Shown piece by piece: positions 47,063-54,966 of a stretch of DNA of 64,000 nt. The position numbers were made by a program, and so were the translations under genes. The notes beneath the pieces are model-generated. The model saw only the letters and a program-made list of their open reading frames with translations, was not told the origin of the DNA and searched no databases. Source of the DNA: Maribacter thermophilus (GTDB taxonomy: Bacteria > Bacteroidota > Bacteroidia > Flavobacteriales > Flavobacteriaceae); the NCBI RefSeq assembly GCF_001020565.1, contig NZ_LDAS01000001.1:2690520-2754519 (forward strand), written 5' to 3'. The first letter of the stretch is position 1. The number at the start of each line of letters is the position of its first letter.

Positions 47063-48373
47063 ATGAAAAAAGAATTATACAAAAAAGCCATTGCCATATT
47101 GGATGCCAATTACCAAGAAGGCGGTTTTACTATACCCAGCGCCGGGCTATACCCTTTTCAATGGAAGTGGGATTCTGGGTTTATCGCCATTGGCTTTGCC
47201 CATTACGACGTAGAAAAGGCAAAAACAGAAATGCGAACATTACTAGATGCACAATGGGGCAATGGGTTTATACCACATATTGTTTTTCATACCGAAAACG
47301 ATTCTTATTTTCCTGGTGCCGATTTTCATCAATCGGAACTTCATCCATTGTCCTCAAAAAAATATAGATCTACAGGTATGACACAACCACCTGTATCCGG
47401 TTTTGTTTTACAGGAAATGTATCATATTGCAGAGGATAAGGAAGATATGCTCCTCTTTATCAAAAGTGAGATAGACAAGGTGTACAACAATCATGTATAT
47501 TTCTACGAAAACCGTGACCCGCAGAACGAAGGGCTTGTATACATTTATCACAACTGGGAGTCGGGCACCGACAATTCTCCTGTGTGGGACGATATTTGGG
47601 ATACGATGAATCCCCCGGAATATAATTTTGAAAGAAAAGATACGACGCATGTAGATGCCTCTCAACGACCCTCAAAAAGAGAATACGACCATTACCTTTA
47701 TATCATCGACATAGCCAAGCAAAACAATTACGACGATGCCAAAATAGCAGAGCTTTCACCATTCTTGGTGCAAGACCCATTGTTCAATTCGATGCTTATA
47801 AAGTCGAACCAGGCATTGATAGATCTATACGGCCTATTAGGGGGAAACGAAGATAAAGTCAAGACCCTTTTAAAATGGCAATCTAAAAGCATCAAAAGCT
47901 TTAACAAAAAACTATTTGACACAGAGTTGGGGGCATACGTACATTACGACCTAAGAAACGAAAAGCCCATACGCCATATTACCTCGTCATCGTTTTCTCC
48001 CTTGTTCGCCAACATACCAAGTGCAGAAAGAGCAAAAGTTATAGTTAAAACAATGATGGATAAATTTGGTGGTGACGACAAGTATCTATGTGCCTCTTTT
48101 GACCCCACAGATGAACGTTTTAATCCTAAAAAATATTGGAGAGGCCCCGTATGGATCAATATGAACTGGATGCTCTACCTAGGTCTCAAAAACTATGGTT
48201 TTACAAATACGGCATCTCGAATTAAGGAAGACAGCATAGAACTAATTGAGAGATACGGTTTTTATGAGTATTTTGATTGTCGTAAAGATAATACCGAACA
48301 GGAACCTGTAGGGTATGGGGGAAATAATTTTTCATGGAGCGCCGCCTTACTAATCGATTTTTTGAAGAATTAA
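47063..48373 (+). CDS. GH63-type glycosidase, probable mannosyl-/glucosylglycerate hydrolase
   Basis: This 436-residue protein with an (alpha/alpha)6-barrel pattern shows FQWKWDSGFIAIG, YHNWESGTDNSPVWDD (the ESG-DNSP motif of GH63/GH37 enzymes), YWRGPVWINMNW and GYGGNNFSWSAALL. The length suits the compact mannosylglycerate/glucosylglycerate hydrolases (roughly 410-450 residues). No signal is seen, so it works in the cytoplasm. I use the ATG at 47063; upstream coding to 46901 lacks family similarity. With a glycerate kinase two genes on, a hexosyl-glycerate substrate is the simplest reading. Confidence 0.85.
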   Translation: MKKELYKKAIAILDANYQEGGFTIPSAGLYPFQWKWDSGFIAIGFAHYDVEKAKTEMRTLLDAQWGNGFIPHIVFHTENDSYFPGADFHQSELHPLSSKKYRSTGMTQPPVSGFVLQEMYHIAEDKEDMLLFIKSEIDKVYNNHVYFYENRDPQNEGLVYIYHNWESGTDNSPVWDDIWDTMNPPEYNFERKDTTHVDASQRPSKREYDHYLYIIDIAKQNNYDDAKIAELSPFLVQDPLFNSMLIKSNQALIDLYGLLGGNEDKVKTLLKWQSKSIKSFNKKLFDTELGAYVHYDLRNEKPIRHITSSSFSPLFANIPSAERAKVIVKTMMDKFGGDDKYLCASFDPTDERFNPKKYWRGPVWINMNWMLYLGLKNYGFTNTASRIKEDSIELIERYGFYEYFDCRKDNTEQEPVGYGGNNFSWSAALLIDFLKN

Positions 48374-48480
48374 GGGCTATCGATCGCACAAAACGTATCG
48401 TAAAACTTGTTTGTTTAACCAATGAGCATAAAAGAATCGAGATAAAATGTGAAATCATAACTAAAAAATAAGCCAACCGT

Positions 48481-50085
48481 ATGAACTACATCGACTACAT
48501 TATCATCATTGTTTACCTGATCGGGTTTTTAGGGTTGGGGTTTATGTTCAAGGAAAACAACTCTGGAGGCGATTATTTTTTGGGAGGCCGTAAAACCTCA
48601 TGGTTGCCTTTGAGCTTATCGGCCATGGCTACCCAACTTTCGGCCATTAGCTTTATTTCGGCTCCTGCATTCGTAGGCCTTAAAGACGGGGGCGGTATGC
48701 AATGGTTGACCTATGAGTTTGGCGTGCCCCTTGCCATGGCTTTCTTGCTTATTGCCATAATGCCCACCTTGTACAAATCGGGGATCGTAAGTGTTTACGA
48801 ATATTTGGAAAAACGGTTTGATGCCTCTTCCAGGCTTCTGATCAGTTTTGTCTTTCAGGTAAGCCGTTCGGTGGCAACCGGGGTTATGGTCTATACAATG
48901 GCCCTTATTTTACAGGCCACCATTCAATTGGATTTTTGGATCTCTATTATGATCATCGGTCTTATTACCATGCTATACTCTTTTCAAGGAGGTATGAAAG
49001 CCGTTATTTGGGGAGATGTTATTCAAATGAGTATCCTATTCTTGGGGATCATCATCTGTCTTTTTTACGGATTCAGTGAATTGGGCGGCATAGACAATTT
49101 TCTCACCCATGTAGATACGGATAGGATTACGGCGGTCGATTTTAGCAAATGGGGTTTCAACAATGCCGATGGCAACGACGAATTCGGATTTTGGCCCATG
49201 GTCATCGGTGGCTTTTTTCTGTATGCTTCCTATTACGGAACCGATCAAACCCAATCGCAAAGACTACTTTCTTCGAGCAGTATGCCCAACCTGAAGAAAC
49301 TGATGATGGCCAACGGGCTCCTTCGTTTTCCCTTTACCTTGACCTATTGCATTATGGGCCTTGTGCTGGGCACCTTGTTGTTACAGGATGTAAGCTTTCA
49401 AGAACAGATGGAAACGGTATACCAAGCCAACATTAGCTCTTTACAAGGGAAAAAGGCAGATTTGATGGTGCCCGTATTTATTATAAAATACCTCCCCAAC
49501 GGGGTAATCGGAATATTGATCGTAGCCATTATGTCGGCGGCCATGTCTACCCTGAGCTCTACCGTAAACTCCCTTTCTGCAGTCACCATGGAGGATTTTG
49601 TCAGAAGGTTCAATCCGAATATACCGGACAAGAAATACATGACCTATTCTAAGTTATTGTCTATTTTTTGGGGACTCGTATGTTTGTTCTTTGCCTTTTT
49701 TGCCGGCAATATAGAAGGTACGGTTATAGAAGTCATCAATAAGATCAGTTCCGTTTTCTACGGACCTATACTCGCCGCCTTTATTTTGGCCATTTTAACG
49801 AAAAGAACACATGCGTTGGGTGCCAATATTGGTATAGTCGTAGGAGTATTGTTCAATATTTATCTTTGGCTTTATGTTCCACAGATATTTTGGTTCTGGT
49901 GGAATGCCCTCGGATGCTTGGTCACCATACTCGTAGCCTTGGCCGTAAGCTTTACGGTAAAGCGAAAGGCTAACAAAGGCCTTGAAGTGGTCTACTATGC
50001 AGGCAAAAAAGAAGTGGCCATCTTGGGTGTTTACTTTATCGCAATTGTCTTGTTCAGTATATCTTTACCAAACATTCTTAATTGA
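48481..50085 (+). CDS. sodium/solute symporter (SSS, SGLT-like)
   Basis: This 534-residue protein has about 14 membrane spans. SSS motifs include DYFLGGRKTSWLPLSLSAMATQLSAISFI in the first Na+-site helix region, GGMKAVIWGDVIQM and MSAAMSTLSSTVNSLSAV. It resembles the sugar/inositol branch. It sits 107 bases after the hydrolase and 8 before the glycerate kinase, so it is the likely importer of the hexosyl-glycerate. Confidence 0.92.
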   Translation: MNYIDYIIIIVYLIGFLGLGFMFKENNSGGDYFLGGRKTSWLPLSLSAMATQLSAISFISAPAFVGLKDGGGMQWLTYEFGVPLAMAFLLIAIMPTLYKSGIVSVYEYLEKRFDASSRLLISFVFQVSRSVATGVMVYTMALILQATIQLDFWISIMIIGLITMLYSFQGGMKAVIWGDVIQMSILFLGIIICLFYGFSELGGIDNFLTHVDTDRITAVDFSKWGFNNADGNDEFGFWPMVIGGFFLYASYYGTDQTQSQRLLSSSSMPNLKKLMMANGLLRFPFTLTYCIMGLVLGTLLLQDVSFQEQMETVYQANISSLQGKKADLMVPVFIIKYLPNGVIGILIVAIMSAAMSTLSSTVNSLSAVTMEDFVRRFNPNIPDKKYMTYSKLLSIFWGLVCLFFAFFAGNIEGTVIEVINKISSVFYGPILAAFILAILTKRTHALGANIGIVVGVLFNIYLWLYVPQIFWFWWNALGCLVTILVALAVSFTVKRKANKGLEVVYYAGKKEVAILGVYFIAIVLFSISLPNILN

Positions 50086-50093
50086 TCCGACCT

Positions 50094-51218
50094 ATGAAAT
50101 TCGTAATAGCTCCCGATAAATTTAAAGGCTCATTGACCGGTTTCGAATTTTGTAATGCAGTAGAGGAAGGCCTCCGGATGGTGTTTAAGGATGCCGAAAT
50201 ATTAAAAATGCCCTTGGCCGATGGCGGTGATGGCACCATGGAGGTCATTAAGTACTATCTTAAGGGAGAAAAAGTATCCGTAAAGGTACAAGACCCTTTG
50301 TTTAGAACTATAGAGTCCTCTTATCTATATGCCCCTGAAAATGCCGTAGCCTATATTGAAATGGCCGAGGCATCGGGACTCAAATTACTAAAGGACGATG
50401 AAAAAAACTGCATGCGTTCTACCAGTTTGGGTACGGGCGAGCTTATTAAACATGCATTGGACAAGGGCGCTAAAAACATTATTTTGGGAATCGGCGGTAG
50501 TGCCACCAATGACGGAGGCATGGGCATGGCCTCTGCCTTGGGCTATCGATTTCTAGATGGTAACGGTATCGAATTAAAACCCATAGGCGGAAGTTTGTCG
50601 GCCGTACAGAGCATTGATGCCTCCAATGCACACCCAAGACTTGGGGAAGTGGAAGTAAAAGTAGCCTGTGATGTAAGCAATCCGCTATACGGTAAAGAAG
50701 GGGCGGCCCCTATTTTTGCCGCCCAAAAAGGAGCCACCGATAAAGAGATTGAACAGCTGGACAACGGCTTGCGCAACTTTGCGGATATTGTGTTGGGGCA
50801 ATACGGTATAGACCTTCAAAAAATAAAGGGTGCCGGTGCCGCCGGTGGAATCGGTGGGGGTGCCGTAGCCTTTCTGAACGGCGAACTTACATCGGGTATT
50901 GAATTGATCAAAGAACTGGCTGGTTTTGACAATGCCATTGAAGGTTGCGATTGGATCATAACCGGTGAGGGCCAACTCGATGCACAGACCCTAACGGGCA
51001 AGACCATTCAGGGTGTTGTAATATCGGGGCAAAGAAAAAATATTCCGGTAGCCGCCCTGTGTGGATCGCTACAACTTACGGTAGCCCAACAACAACAATT
51101 GGGTCTTGATTATGTAACGGCCATTGTACAAGGTATTACAACACTACAAGAGGCCATGGAATCTAGTTATGTGAATTTGGTCATGTCTACCTATAACTTT
51201 GCTAAAGTTTTGGGCTAA
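50094..51218 (+). CDS. glycerate kinase (GlxK/GarK family)
   Basis: This 374-residue protein belongs to the type I glycerate kinases. It starts FVIAPDKFKGSLTG, continues ADGGDGTM, LGIGGSATNDGGMGMASALG (nucleotide/substrate loop) and GAGAAGGIGGGAVAF, and ends with TGEGQLDAQTLTGK. It makes 2-phosphoglycerate (usual for this family) from D-glycerate and so feeds glycolysis. ATG 50094 is chosen; the open frame also allows TTG at 50082, within the symporter stop. Confidence 0.93.
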   Translation: MKFVIAPDKFKGSLTGFEFCNAVEEGLRMVFKDAEILKMPLADGGDGTMEVIKYYLKGEKVSVKVQDPLFRTIESSYLYAPENAVAYIEMAEASGLKLLKDDEKNCMRSTSLGTGELIKHALDKGAKNIILGIGGSATNDGGMGMASALGYRFLDGNGIELKPIGGSLSAVQSIDASNAHPRLGEVEVKVACDVSNPLYGKEGAAPIFAAQKGATDKEIEQLDNGLRNFADIVLGQYGIDLQKIKGAGAAGGIGGGAVAFLNGELTSGIELIKELAGFDNAIEGCDWIITGEGQLDAQTLTGKTIQGVVISGQRKNIPVAALCGSLQLTVAQQQQLGLDYVTAIVQGITTLQEAMESSYVNLVMSTYNFAKVLG

Positions 51219-51269
51219 TCGTTGATTTTGTGTCGTTTAAAATGGCCGTATATCAACACCTATCTTGTT

Positions 51270-52784
51270 CTATAGTTTAAACCAATCAGCTATAATTTCG
51301 TTCTCCGAATTGTCTTTTTCTATATGAACAAACTCATTTTTTGTACTATCGTATTTATAATCTTTTCCCCAATCTTCATGATTTTTCGCCGTAGCTTCAA
51401 TGGCATCACATATATAGGTCAATTCCTCTTGTGTCATTGTCGGATGTATGGACATACGAATCCACCCCGGTCTTTCTATAAGACATCCTTCTAGAATTTT
51501 TTGTTCTATGGCCTTAGATTTGGGTTGATCCACATGTAACAAATAATGGCCATAAGTACCTGCACACGAACAGCCACCCCTTGTTTGTATACCAAAACGG
51601 TCATTTAAAAGCTTAACTATCAAATTGTAATGAACATCATCGATATAAAAAGAGAATATACCTAAACGATCTCTGTGATGTTCTGCAAGAATGTGTAGAT
51701 TTTTTATGTTCAAAAGCCTTTTAAAGATATATGAGTTCATTTCATGCTCTCTATCCAAGATATTCTGAACTCCCATCTTCTCTTTTAATCTAATGGCCAA
51801 AGCAACTTTAATGGTTTGTAAAAAACCCGGGGTACCCCCATCCTCACGAGTTTCTATATCATCTATGTAATCATGGTCTCCCCATGGATTGGTATAGGAT
51901 ACAGTTCCCCCTCCTGGATTATCGGGCACTAGATTCTTATATAATTTTTTATTGAAAACCAATACTCCCGAAGATCCCGGACCTCCCAAAAATTTATGTG
52001 GGGAAAAGGTAATCGCATCCAAATACTCCTCATCATTTTCTGGGTGCATATCAATTTGAACATAAGGTGCCGAACATGCGAAATCGACAAAGCACAGTCC
52101 ATTGTTCTGATGCATCAATGCGGCTATTTCATGATAATTGGTCCTAATTCCGGTAACATTGGAACACCCTGTAACAGCCGCTATTTTTAAAGGCCAATCT
52201 TTATATTCCTCAAGTAGCGCCTCCAGTTTTTTAAGACATGGTAACCCCTTCTCATTGGCAGGAATAACCTCAACCTTTGCTATGGTTTCTAACCAGGAAG
52301 TTTGGTTAGAGTGATGTTCCATATGCGAAATGAAAATTATAGGCCTCAAAGCCTCCGGAACATGTGTGTGTTCTTTTAGGTTTTCGGACACCTTTAAACC
52401 CAAAATACGCTGAAATTTATTGATTGCCCCTGTCATTCCTGTACCTACAGTAATAAGGATATCATCTTTTGATGCGTTAACATGCTCTTTAATAATATTG
52501 CGGGCTTGGTGATATGCGTTGGTCATTGACGCCCCTGTAAAAGAGGTTTCTGTATGTGTATTCGCTACTAAAGGTCCAATTTCATTAAGCAGTTTTTCTT
52601 CTATAGGTCTATACAACCTACCACTAGCTGTCCAATCTGCATATAAGATTTTCTGATTGCCATATGGGGATCGGAATTCCTCATCAACACCTATTATATG
52701 CTTTCTGAACTCACTAAAGTAGTCCTCCAACAGTCCTCTGTCTTGGTTTTTATCAACTGCATTCATATTCTTAATCAGATTCAT
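51270..52784 (-). CDS. class V aminotransferase / cysteine desulfurase-like protein
   Basis: This 504-residue PLP enzyme is of the COG0520-type fold: GTGMTGAINKFQRIL near the start of the large domain, FISHMEHHSNQTSW, PLP Lys in TFSPHKFLGGPGSSG, and GGGTVSYTNP. A Cys pair sits in RGGCSCAGTYG, near where desulfurases carry their mobile catalytic Cys. It could split a cysteine-like compound or remove an amino group. It is the last gene of the SusD-TlpA-M16-DsbD operon, immediately preceded by a strong hairpin. The exact substrate is unknown. An alternative start at 52766 would shorten it by six residues. Confidence 0.82.
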   Translation of the reverse strand: MNLIKNMNAVDKNQDRGLLEDYFSEFRKHIIGVDEEFRSPYGNQKILYADWTASGRLYRPIEEKLLNEIGPLVANTHTETSFTGASMTNAYHQARNIIKEHVNASKDDILITVGTGMTGAINKFQRILGLKVSENLKEHTHVPEALRPIIFISHMEHHSNQTSWLETIAKVEVIPANEKGLPCLKKLEALLEEYKDWPLKIAAVTGCSNVTGIRTNYHEIAALMHQNNGLCFVDFACSAPYVQIDMHPENDEEYLDAITFSPHKFLGGPGSSGVLVFNKKLYKNLVPDNPGGGTVSYTNPWGDHDYIDDIETREDGGTPGFLQTIKVALAIRLKEKMGVQNILDREHEMNSYIFKRLLNIKNLHILAEHHRDRLGIFSFYIDDVHYNLIVKLLNDRFGIQTRGGCSCAGTYGHYLLHVDQPKSKAIEQKILEGCLIERPGWIRMSIHPTMTQEELTYICDAIEATAKNHEDWGKDYKYDSTKNEFVHIEKDNSENEIIADWFKL

Positions 52785-52788
52785 GATT

Positions 52789-52823
52789 AAGAATCACTTT
52801 GGTTTAAACACCAAAGTGATTCT
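52789..52823 (-). other. 14-bp RNA hairpin before the class V aminotransferase
   Basis: The perfect 14-base arms AGAATCACTTTGGT (52790-52803) and ACCAAAGTGATTCT (52810-52823) have a 6-base loop. It begins five bases upstream of the 52784 start codon (minus strand) and is not followed by a T-run, so it is not a standard terminator. It may protect the dsbD transcript end or hide the aminotransferase start. Confidence 0.8.
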
Positions 52824-52866
52824 ATCAATAGCTAATTCATAAATTAAATAAAAAAAAGCATAAAAG

Positions 52867-54849
52867 TTAATGTAATGCCTTAAACTTGGAAATTCCACCC
52901 TCTAGCCAACGATAATATTCATCAGCATCGGGTGTATATCCTATGGGATCTATGAGATTATCTTCATTATGGTCCATTAGCACATAGAAAGGTTGCGAAT
53001 TTGCCTTATATCTTACTGTTTGTAATTCGCTCCATTTTTGACCTATGTATTTTAATTTTTTACCCGGTTTTAACTTAGAATCTATTTCTTCTCCCGCAGG
53101 CAAGGGCCGCTTATCATCTACATACAATGAAATAAGTACTACTTTGTTCTTTAAGACCTCTAATACTCTGGGCTTGGGCCATACGTTTTGTTCCATTTTG
53201 CGGCAATTGACGCAGGCCCACCCCGTAAAATCTATCAGTATAGGTTTACCCACTTTTTTGGCGTATGCCAGCCCTTTATCGTAATCATTAAAAGCCAAAA
53301 TATCATGAGGAGCCAAAAGATGCGCTCCATCGGGTAAATCCCCATGCTCTACAGACCCCGTTCCCGCTACTGTTTTGGAATACCCTACTCCATAAGGCGA
53401 TTCGCTATATTCTAAAGGAGGAGGAAAGGCACTTATCAAATTTAATGGTGCGCCCCAAAGGCCCGGAATCATATATATTGTAAAAGTTAAGGTCAATAGT
53501 GCCAGTCCCAATCTACCTACAGAAATATGGGTTAGGGGAGAATCGTGTGGTAAATGTATCTTACCTAGAAGGTAAAGCCCCAAGGCACCAAAAATGGCAA
53601 TCCAAATTGCAATGAACACCTCTCGCTCCAACCAATGTAATTGAAGAACAAGATCTGCCTGCGATAAGAATTTAAATGCTAATGCCAGCTCTAAAAAGCC
53701 CAACACCACCTTTACCGTGTTTAACCACCCTCCCGACTTTGGAAGTGAGTTCAACCATCCAGGAAAAGCCGCGAACAGTGCAAACGGTAATGCAATAGCA
53801 AGCGAAAAACCAAGCATTCCGATTATTGGAGCAGTGCCTCCTTTTGAAGCTGCCTCGACTAAAAGAGTGCCAACAATGGGTCCGGTACAAGAAAAAGAAA
53901 CAATAGCCAATGCCAATGCCATAAAAAATATACCCACCAATCCACTTTTAGTAGATTGTGCATCTACCTTGTTTACCCAAGAATGGGGCAAGGTAATTTC
54001 AAAGGCACCTAAAAACGAAACCGCAAAAGTTACAAGTAATAGAAAAAAGATGATATTGAACCAGACATTAGTGGCCAAGGCATTGAGAGAATCTGCACCA
54101 AAAATGGCCGTTACCGCACTTCCCAAGAATACATATATCACTATAATAGATATTCCATAAAATACGGCGTTTTTAATCCCTACCGCCTTATTCTTGCTCT
54201 GCTTGGTAAAATAGCTCACCGTTAAAGGAATCATCGGAAAAACACATGGCGTCAAAAGAGCCGCAAAACCAGATAAAAAGGCTATAAAGAAAATTGCCCA
54301 TAGCCCTCTTCCTGATTTTGAATCGGGTGCATCACCAACTTCCGTACCATCGCCTATTATTCTGTTTTTTTCATCTGAAACTATTGTTTTATTCCCGTTC
54401 GGCATTTCAAATACCAAATCTACCTCGGTCGGGGGAAGACATCTTTGATCATCACAAACCATGAACTCAACAATACCATTATAGATATTCTTAAACTCCG
54501 ATACCTCTATAATCTGTTCAAAAGTGGCCTGGTCCTCAAAAAATTTAATTTTCATATTAAAAACCGGATCATCTACCGTATGGCCTTCCTCCTCGATAGT
54601 GCCTCCTATAAGTTTAAAGGAAGCATCTTCGTTTAGATAACTAAATGTTGTTGGTATCGGGCCGTCTTCCGGAACGTTTTGTGAATATAAATGCCAACCT
54701 GGATCAATTGATGCCCTGGATATTAATTTGTATTCGGTATCACTGATTTTTTCAACAGAAGTCGACCATTTCACCGGATCAAGAATTTGCGCCGACACAT
54801 AAGATTGTATTATGAGTAAGGCGAGAAAAAGTAATGTTTTCGTTTTCAT
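52867..54849 (-). CDS. dsbD: thiol:disulfide interchange protein DsbD
   Basis: This 660-residue protein with a signal peptide has all three DsbD parts. The alpha domain carries [10 protein letters not shown] membrane core has eight spans, with the first electron-transfer Cys in [13 protein letters not shown] and the second in [12 protein letters not shown]. The C-terminal thioredoxin domain has CVNC near 546-549 ([10 protein letters not shown]). It carries electrons from the cytoplasm to periplasmic thiol proteins, presumably the TlpA lipoproteins encoded in the same operon. Confidence 0.96.
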   Translation of the reverse strand: MKTKTLLFLALLIIQSYVSAQILDPVKWSTSVEKISDTEYKLISRASIDPGWHLYSQNVPEDGPIPTTFSYLNEDASFKLIGGTIEEEGHTVDDPVFNMKIKFFEDQATFEQIIEVSEFKNIYNGIVEFMVCDDQRCLPPTEVDLVFEMPNGNKTIVSDEKNRIIGDGTEVGDAPDSKSGRGLWAIFFIAFLSGFAALLTPCVFPMIPLTVSYFTKQSKNKAVGIKNAVFYGISIIVIYVFLGSAVTAIFGADSLNALATNVWFNIIFFLLLVTFAVSFLGAFEITLPHSWVNKVDAQSTKSGLVGIFFMALALAIVSFSCTGPIVGTLLVEAASKGGTAPIIGMLGFSLAIALPFALFAAFPGWLNSLPKSGGWLNTVKVVLGFLELALAFKFLSQADLVLQLHWLEREVFIAIWIAIFGALGLYLLGKIHLPHDSPLTHISVGRLGLALLTLTFTIYMIPGLWGAPLNLISAFPPPLEYSESPYGVGYSKTVAGTGSVEHGDLPDGAHLLAPHDILAFNDYDKGLAYAKKVGKPILIDFTGWACVNCRKMEQNVWPKPRVLEVLKNKVVLISLYVDDKRPLPAGEEIDSKLKPGKKLKYIGQKWSELQTVRYKANSQPFYVLMDHNEDNLIDPIGYTPDADEYYRWLEGGISKFKALH

Positions 54850-54863
54850 TTGGGTTGGTTTAA

Positions 54864-54892
54864 AAGGGGGCTTTTATACAATACACCCCCTT
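54864..54892. other. G/C-rich hairpin in the M16-dsbD gap
   Basis: The arms AAGGGGG (54864-54870) and CCCCCTT (54886-54892) give a 7-base stem with a 15-base loop, between the M16 and DsbD genes. It sits in a 117-base gap, 14 bases upstream of the DsbD start. It lacks a clean T-run and is probably an intercistronic processing or stability element. Confidence 0.5.
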
Positions 54893-54966
54893 AAAATTCT
54901 AATGATCTTATTTTTACGTAATTCGAACATTTTAAAACTACCTCTCGTAGTGTTTAAAACAATGTT

